From an uncultured Oscillospiraceae bacterium (GTDB lineage Bacteria > Bacillota > Clostridia > Oscillospirales > Acutalibacteraceae), in assembly GCA_900549155.1 (NCBI GenBank), contig URNF01000009.1:1-33393 (forward strand): a stretch of DNA of 33,393 nucleotides, written 5' to 3'. The notes under the pieces were generated by a model that saw only the letters and a program-made list of their open reading frames with translations, made no database searches and was not told where the DNA came from. Shown one piece after another: positions 28,969 to 33,393 of this stretch. The stretch's first letter is position 1, and each line of letters opens with the position of its first letter. The translations under genes and the position numbers were made by a program.

Positions 28969-30132
28969 ATGACCACCGTGCTTTATGTAGAAGTGAATGT
29001 TATTTGTATTGTTCTTTTGGCGATCATCGCCGTGAACGCGATGTCGTTCGGCTATGACCGTTCCATGCGCAACCGCATGTTTGTGGCGATGACGTGGTTC
29101 ATGGCGGCGTCGGCGCTTCTTGATTCGCTGTGGTGCTTCGTCGGCGGCAGCACGGCTTTGCCGCGCTTTGTGCTGCTTGTGCTCAATTTTTTCTATTTCT
29201 TCTCGCTTTGCGGGATGTGCTATTTTGCGTTTTTGTATGCCCAGGAGTCGTTTGAAAAGCATTGGCTGCGCCGAAAAAAACGCGTGTTTCTCTGCAGCCT
29301 GCCGATGCTGGCGCTGACGGTGCTGCTGCTTTGCTCGATCTTCACCGGCTGGATCTTCTATCTTGACGAAAACAACGTGCACTGCCGCGGCCCGCTGTAT
29401 CCCGTGCAGCTGCTGGTCGCGGGCAGCTATCTGCTGCATTCCACGGCAAAATCGTTCTTTTTGGCGCTGCGCCCGCGCGACTATTCCCAGCGCGGCGACT
29501 TTTTCGCGGTTGCGATCTTTTCCACGCCGCTGCTCATTGCGACGGTTTTTCAGATCTTCCTGCCCCAGGTGCCGCTCATCACGGCAGGCGCGACCGTTTC
29601 GTTTTTACTATTATACATCCGCACATTAAAGCGCATGGTGTCCCAGGATCCCGTCACCGGCATCAGCGATCGGCGGCAGCTGCTTTTGTATCTGACGTCC
29701 CGCGCGGAAAATCTCAAAAAAGGTGAAAGGCTCTGTTTCCTGTTCATGGACATCGACGCCTTCAAGGAGATCAACGACACCTACGGTCATGACGAGGGCG
29801 ACCGCGTATTGCGGCTGATTGCGGGCATCCTCAAGGATATGTGTGCGCACAGCAAGGGCTTTTGCGCCCGCTACGGCGGCGACGAGTTCGCAATGGTGCA
29901 GGTGCTGTCCGACAGCGAGGATGCTTTGGCGGTCACCACGGTATTTTATCAGCTGCTGCAGCAGCGGCTGGCAAGCAGCCCCGTCGCCTGCCCGGTTTCC
30001 GTGAGCATCGGTCTTGCGGAGTACAGGGGCAGTGAGACAGAAACGCTGCAGGAGCTGATTGCCCGCGCCGACAAGGAGATGTATGTCCGAAAAACCGCCA
30101 AGCAGCGGGTGCGGGGGAAGCAAGCAACATAA
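28969..30132 (+). CDS. Membrane diguanylate cyclase (GGDEF)
   Basis: A 387-residue protein that would make cyclic di-GMP. The first 215 residues form about seven membrane helices, a 7-TM-type sensor. Residues about 222-385 form a GGDEF domain: DPVTGISDRRQLL, FLFMDIDAFKEINDTYGHDEGD (metal-binding Asp) and the active-site ARYGGDEFAM. All catalytic residues are intact. The RxxD inhibitory site normally five residues before GGDEF is absent (sequence KGFCARYGGDEF), so product inhibition there is unlikely. GGGAGG lies 9 nt before the ATG. A glycosyltransferase gene follows 12 bp downstream, suggesting shared control of an envelope trait. Confidence 0.93.
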   Translation: MTTVLYVEVNVICIVLLAIIAVNAMSFGYDRSMRNRMFVAMTWFMAASALLDSLWCFVGGSTALPRFVLLVLNFFYFFSLCGMCYFAFLYAQESFEKHWLRRKKRVFLCSLPMLALTVLLLCSIFTGWIFYLDENNVHCRGPLYPVQLLVAGSYLLHSTAKSFFLALRPRDYSQRGDFFAVAIFSTPLLIATVFQIFLPQVPLITAGATVSFLLLYIRTLKRMVSQDPVTGISDRRQLLLYLTSRAENLKKGERLCFLFMDIDAFKEINDTYGHDEGDRVLRLIAGILKDMCAHSKGFCARYGGDEFAMVQVLSDSEDALAVTTVFYQLLQQRLASSPVACPVSVSIGLAEYRGSETETLQELIARADKEMYVRKTAKQRVRGKQAT

Positions 30133-30144
30133 GGAGTTTTGCAA

Positions 30145-31101
30145 ATGGCGCAGAAAGTGACATTGGTGGTTCCCTGCTTTAACGAACAGGACAACGTCGA
30201 GCCGTTCATGGAAGCGGCGATCGCGGCGTTTGCCGACCTGCCCGAGGACTATGACGTGGTGTTTGTCAACGACGGCAGCAAGGATGAGACCGCGGCGCGG
30301 CTGCATGCGCTGCACGAGCGGTATCCCGACAGGGTGTCGTTTGTCTCGTTTTCCCGCAACTTCGGCAAGGAAGCGGCGGTGTATGCCGGTCTGCAGCATG
30401 CCGACGGTGATTTCGTCACCGTCATCGACGCCGATCTGCAGCAGCGCCCTGAGGTCGTCGCGGAGATGCTGCGGGTGCTGCGGGAAAATCCGCAGTATGA
30501 CGCGGTGGCTGCCTATCAGGGGCAGCGGCTGGAAGGCAGGGGCATGTCCGCGACAAAGCGGCTGTTTTATAAGATCATCAACAAGGCGTGCGAGGTGGAG
30601 TTCCACAGCGGCGCGTCGGATTTCCGCACGCTGCGGCGGCCGGTTGTGGATGCGCTGCTGTCCATGCCGGAATACTATCGCTTTTCCAAGGGGCTTTTCT
30701 CCTGGGTGGGATTCAACACCTATTATATGGAATATCACGCCGAGGCGCGCCACGCGGGCGAGAGCAAGTGGACGGTCGGCAAGCTCATCAAATATGCGGT
30801 CGAGGGCTTCATCTCCTTCACCACTGCGCCGCTGCGGCTGGCGACGTTCATCGGTGCATTCTTTGCGGCGCTGTCGCTCATTTACATGATCGTGGTCATC
30901 ATCCAAAAGCTGACCTCGTCCATCACCATTCCCGGCTATGCGACGCCGGTGGTGCTGATTTTGCTGCTCGGCGGCATCCAGCTGATGGTGCTCGGCGTCA
31001 TGGGCGAATATCTGGCGCGCACCTATATGCAGGGCAAGAACCGCCCGATCTACATTGCGCGCGAGGTCGTGCACCGTGAGAAAAAAGAAGAAGAGAAATG
31101 A
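30145..31101 (+). CDS. GtrB/ArnC-like membrane glycosyltransferase (GT2)
   Basis: A 318-residue family 2 glycosyltransferase that transfers a sugar to undecaprenyl phosphate. The catalytic domain has VTLVVPCFNEQDNVEPF, the nucleotide-binding VNDGSKDET, the metal motif DADLQQRPE, and SDFRTLRRPVVDAL. It ends in two membrane helices (about residues 230-255 and 265-290) and a basic tail, as in DPM1/GtrB proteins. The lipid-linked sugar would be used for decorating a cell-envelope polymer. The ATG at 30145 has AAGGAG 8 nt upstream; a TTG two codons earlier is less likely. It is the second gene of the diguanylate cyclase operon. Confidence 0.92.
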   Translation: MAQKVTLVVPCFNEQDNVEPFMEAAIAAFADLPEDYDVVFVNDGSKDETAARLHALHERYPDRVSFVSFSRNFGKEAAVYAGLQHADGDFVTVIDADLQQRPEVVAEMLRVLRENPQYDAVAAYQGQRLEGRGMSATKRLFYKIINKACEVEFHSGASDFRTLRRPVVDALLSMPEYYRFSKGLFSWVGFNTYYMEYHAEARHAGESKWTVGKLIKYAVEGFISFTTAPLRLATFIGAFFAALSLIYMIVVIIQKLTSSITIPGYATPVVLILLLGGIQLMVLGVMGEYLARTYMQGKNRPIYIAREVVHREKKEEEK

Positions 31102-31104
31102 AAT

Positions 31105-31145
31105 AACGGCGGCGTCTCTTTGGAGACGCCGCCGTTCCTCTTTTG
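31105..31145 (+). terminator. Terminator of the cyclase-glycosyltransferase operon
   Basis: A perfect 14-bp stem (31105-31118 with 31123-31136, loop TTTG) followed by CCTCTTTT. Confidence 0.88.
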
Positions 31146-31153
31146 CCACTTCG

Positions 31154-31210
31154 GCACCCCTCTTTTCACAGAGGGGTGCTCCCCTCGCGCAAGCGACGGG
31201 TGAGGGGTGT
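31154..31210. repeat. CACCCCTC-rich hairpin between convergent genes
   Basis: GCACCCCTC (from 31154) pairs with GAGGGGTGC (to 31179), and a further inverted pair, CCCCTCGC and GTGAGGGG, extends to about 31208. It lies behind the GH39-like gene on the minus strand and could end that transcript, but the flanking T run is short. Confidence 0.6.
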
Positions 31211-31221
31211 TGAAGGTATCA

Positions 31222-32538
31222 TTATTTTTCCTTAATCAGCAGGCTGGTATAGATCGGCAGGGAGAAGGAAAGATCGCTGACGGTCTTCACAAACTGTCCG
31301 TCGGTGGTCCTGTCGAGGCGGTAGATGTCATATTCGCCCGGCGCGCCGAGATCGAGGGCAACATCCTGCGCCCGCGTGCCGTCGTTGTTGGAATAGTGCG
31401 TGATGACCGCCATGCGCTTGCCGTTTTTATCCACGCCGCACAGCGTGTAGATGCCGGGGATGGACTCCTTGCAGCGCACTTCTTTGACGCAGTCATAGAA
31501 CATGCCGTACCAATACAGCGCATAATACGGCTTCTTCGGCCGCGCGGTGTAATAGTCAAACGCGCCGCTGAACACGGACGGACGGGTGTCATAGTACATC
31601 AGCATGTCGATGCTGCTCTTTTGCGCCGCACACATGGTGGCGAGCACAAACGCCGCGCCCTTGATCGAGCCGATGGTCTCAATGGAATACAGATAGTCCG
31701 CCGTCCAGCCCTTGACATAGTTCCATTCGTTGCAGATGCTTTCTGCCTTTTCATAGCCGTTGTCGACCATCATTTTGCGCACGCGCTCGCTGCGCTCGAT
31801 GATGTGCGTCGGCTCGACGGCATAGATGTGCCACGAGAAGAAATCAAGCGGCACATTCCGCTTGTGCATCTCCTGCAAAAACGCCAGCTCCCACTCCTCA
31901 CAGCCGCAGGACGCAGGGCCGCCGATCTTGAGCTCGGGGAAGCAGCCCTTGAGGTGGTTGGCGGCAATCTCAAAGAAATCATAGAACTGCTCCGCCGTGC
32001 CGCCCCAGGTCTTTTTTAACTCTGTCGGGCTGTACAGATCGAGATCCGGCTCGTTCCAGATCTCCCAATATTTGAGATTGAGGTTCAATCCGTCGGCAAA
32101 ATCGCCGTTCACATGACGGATGACGTGCTCACAGATGACCGCCCACTTTTTGAAATCCTTGGGCGGGCGTGTGTCGTGCTTTTTGACCTGATGCTCGATG
32201 GATTGACCGAGACGGTAGAAGGTCTCGGTGCCGGCGTCGAGTGCGACGAGGATGGACTCGTCGGTGCAGGCAAAGTCATAGGACGCGGGATCCTCGGGAT
32301 CGGCGTCAAAGTTCGGAAAAATAACAGAGATGTCCACCGTGAACGGGCCGCCGTAGGTGCTGCGGGCCAGGTTGGCATCGTGGTTGCGGGAATAGGGGAT
32401 GCGGGCCTTTTTGTAGTCCTCAAAGTTGGTGATCCACTGATCGTTGGTGTGCCGCTTGTGGCGCGGGCCTCCGTTGGTGGCGTTGAGGGGTTTGAAAGTG
32501 CCGCAGTCTTTTTGCATGTCAAATTTCAAGGTTTCCAT
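31222..32538 (-). CDS. GH39-like glycoside hydrolase (beta-xylosidase type)
   Basis: A 438-residue intracellular glycosidase of clan GH-A. The probable acid/base is E163 in KYWEIWNEPDL and the probable nucleophile E271 in SICNEWNYVKG, the spacing expected for GH39. A C-terminal beta domain (about residues 350-438) ends in SLPIYTSLLIKEK. No signal peptide is present, so it would act on imported oligosaccharides such as xylo- or uronic-acid-containing ones; the substrate is not certain. The frame continues upstream to 32724, but the ATG at 32538 has AAGGAGG 7 nt before it. It has its own promoter with a palindrome across the start site. Confidence 0.83.
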   Translation of the reverse strand: METLKFDMQKDCGTFKPLNATNGGPRHKRHTNDQWITNFEDYKKARIPYSRNHDANLARSTYGGPFTVDISVIFPNFDADPEDPASYDFACTDESILVALDAGTETFYRLGQSIEHQVKKHDTRPPKDFKKWAVICEHVIRHVNGDFADGLNLNLKYWEIWNEPDLDLYSPTELKKTWGGTAEQFYDFFEIAANHLKGCFPELKIGGPASCGCEEWELAFLQEMHKRNVPLDFFSWHIYAVEPTHIIERSERVRKMMVDNGYEKAESICNEWNYVKGWTADYLYSIETIGSIKGAAFVLATMCAAQKSSIDMLMYYDTRPSVFSGAFDYYTARPKKPYYALYWYGMFYDCVKEVRCKESIPGIYTLCGVDKNGKRMAVITHYSNNDGTRAQDVALDLGAPGEYDIYRLDRTTDGQFVKTVSDLSFSLPIYTSLLIKEK

Positions 32539-32551
32539 GCTGTTTCCTCCT

Positions 32552-32568
32552 TTTGTCATGATGACAAA
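32552..32568. promoter_or_regulatory. Perfect 8-1-8 palindrome, candidate operator
   Basis: TTTGTCAT-G-ATGACAAA lies just downstream of the -10 box (32572-32577) of the GH39-like gene and covers its predicted start. That is the usual place for a repressor site. No regulator gene is adjacent. Confidence 0.65.
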
Positions 32569-32571
32569 GTC

Positions 32572-32600
32572 AGTATACCATAGCGCTTTTCGGCTGACAA
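32572..32600 (-). promoter_or_regulatory. Promoter of the GH39-like gene
   Basis: Minus-strand TTGTCA (32595-32600) and TATACT (32572-32577), spacer 17 bp. Confidence 0.8.
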
Positions 32601-32638
32601 GCGGTTTGCCATCGAAAAATTTTCGAAAAATTTGGGAC

Positions 32639-32667
32639 TTGTCATTATATAGAAAATATGATATGAT
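32639..32667 (+). promoter_or_regulatory. Promoter of brnQ
   Basis: TTGTCA (32639-32644) and TATGAT (32662-32667), spacer 17 bp, divergent from the GH39 promoter. A small hairpin CCCGC-GCT-GCGGG follows in the leader, before GAGGAG and the ATG at 32713. Confidence 0.75.
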
Positions 32668-32712
32668 GAAGTATCCCGCGCTGCGGGAATTTGGGGTGAA
32701 AAGAGGAGTTTC

Positions 32713-33393
32713 ATGAAAAAACATTTGACTGTGAGGGAATATGTCTCGATCGCCAGCATGCTGTTTGGCTTGTTTTTCGGCGCGGGCAACCTCATCTTTC
32801 CCGTGCGGATGGGACAGCTTGCGGGGGCACAGCTGCTTCCCGCCATCTGCGGTCTGCTCATCACCGGCGTCGGTCTGCCGCTGCTCGGCGTGGCGGCGCT
32901 CGGCATCAGCCGCAGCAGCGGTCTTTTTGATCTGAGCAGCAAGGTGGGACGGCCGTATGCCATGTTCTTCACCTGTGCGCTGTATCTGACCATCGGGCCT
33001 TTCTTCGCGATCCCGCGCTGCGCCACCGTGTCGTTCACGGTGGGACTGGAGCAGCTTTTGCCGGAGAGCGCGAATGTGCAGCTCTATCTGCTGCTGTTTT
33101 CCGTTTTGTTCTTTGTCGCGGTGCTGCTTTTCTCGCTGTTCCCGGGGAGAATTCTCACCAACGTCGGCAGGATCCTCAATCCGTGCTTTTTGCTGTTCCT
33201 CGGCATCCTGACGGTAACGGCGCTGATCCGTCCCGCCGGCAGCATTGCCGATGCCGTGCCGCAGGAGGCATATGCCGACAATGCGTTTTTTGCCGGCTTC
33301 CTTGAGGGCTACAACACGATGGACGCGCTGGCAAGCCTTGCCTTCGGCATCATCGTGGTGCAGGTCATCCGCGAGCTCGGCGTGACCGATGAC
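32713..33393 (+). CDS. brnQ: Branched-chain amino acid carrier BrnQ, 3'-truncated
   Basis: The frame is open from the ATG at 32713 to the end of the window (227 codons, no stop), about half of a normal 430-450 residue BrnQ. BrnQ imports leucine, isoleucine and valine with Na+ or H+. The start VREYVSIASMLFGLFFGAGNLIFPVRMGQ is the hallmark of the family, followed by LYLTIGPFFAIPRCATVSF and EGYNTMDALASLAFGIIVV. Six to seven membrane helices are visible. AGAGGAG lies 7 nt before the ATG. Confidence 0.94.
   Translation, partial: MKKHLTVREYVSIASMLFGLFFGAGNLIFPVRMGQLAGAQLLPAICGLLITGVGLPLLGVAALGISRSSGLFDLSSKVGRPYAMFFTCALYLTIGPFFAIPRCATVSFTVGLEQLLPESANVQLYLLLFSVLFFVAVLLFSLFPGRILTNVGRILNPCFLLFLGILTVTALIRPAGSIADAVPQEAYADNAFFAGFLEGYNTMDALASLAFGIIVVQVIRELGVTDD

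Overview
The window looks like a chromosomal segment from a GC-rich member of the Clostridia (Oscillospirales-like gut Firmicute). This is inferred from the low-GC-type sigma-A promoters (TTGACA/TATAAT with about 17 bp spacing), strong AAGGAGG ribosome binding sites, frequent TTG/GTG starts, a MecA-like adaptor, a UPF0735-type ACT protein, Rnf-type genes, a TPTTG-type cell-wall anchor and several intracellular glycoside hydrolases. No phage, plasmid, transposase or CRISPR genes are visible.

Region by region: 1-784 holds the 3' end of a Na+-translocating decarboxylase operon (beta subunit and a tiny gamma-like subunit). 844-3742 (minus) is a threonine-branch operon: ACT regulator, homoserine dehydrogenase, aspartate kinase. 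3969-5127 is ribulose-phosphate epimerase convergent with a MecA-like adaptor gene. 5227-9830 is an Rnf-like membrane operon with C, D, E and A homologues followed by a membrane-anchored putative glycosidase-fold protein. It has no G or B gene, and its proteins have lost most of the residues that carry flavin and the intramembrane 2Fe-2S cluster; this is the most unusual object in the window. 9899-10714 is a Cof-type HAD phosphatase. 10816-12942 (minus) is a sortase-type surface protein with five FIVAR repeats. 13092-15946 (minus) is a zur-znuA-znuC-znuB zinc uptake operon with a visible operator.

At 16101-16177 is tRNA-Arg(ACG), followed by two more copies of its 3' end in a tandem repeat of about 170 bp and then by an array of small hairpins. 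16774-18786 (minus) holds a glycerophosphodiesterase and an alpha/alpha-toroid-like protein. 18888-24466 looks like a sugar-acid/oligosaccharide module: KDG-type kinase, AraC regulator, aldose-epimerase-like protein, GH5-like hydrolase, a chimeric remnant of KDPG aldolase and KDGal kinase, and an unknown protein. 24488-28467 carries an acetyltransferase, a membrane-anchored HTH protein, an SGNH esterase, a flavin reductase-like protein and an iron alcohol dehydrogenase.

The last part has a 7-TM diguanylate cyclase whose predicted transcript begins in a 13-copy CAGA repeat, a GtrB-like glycosyltransferase, a GH39-like glycosidase (minus) with a palindromic operator candidate, and a BrnQ transporter cut by the window end. 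Homology calls come from recognition of family motifs without database searches.
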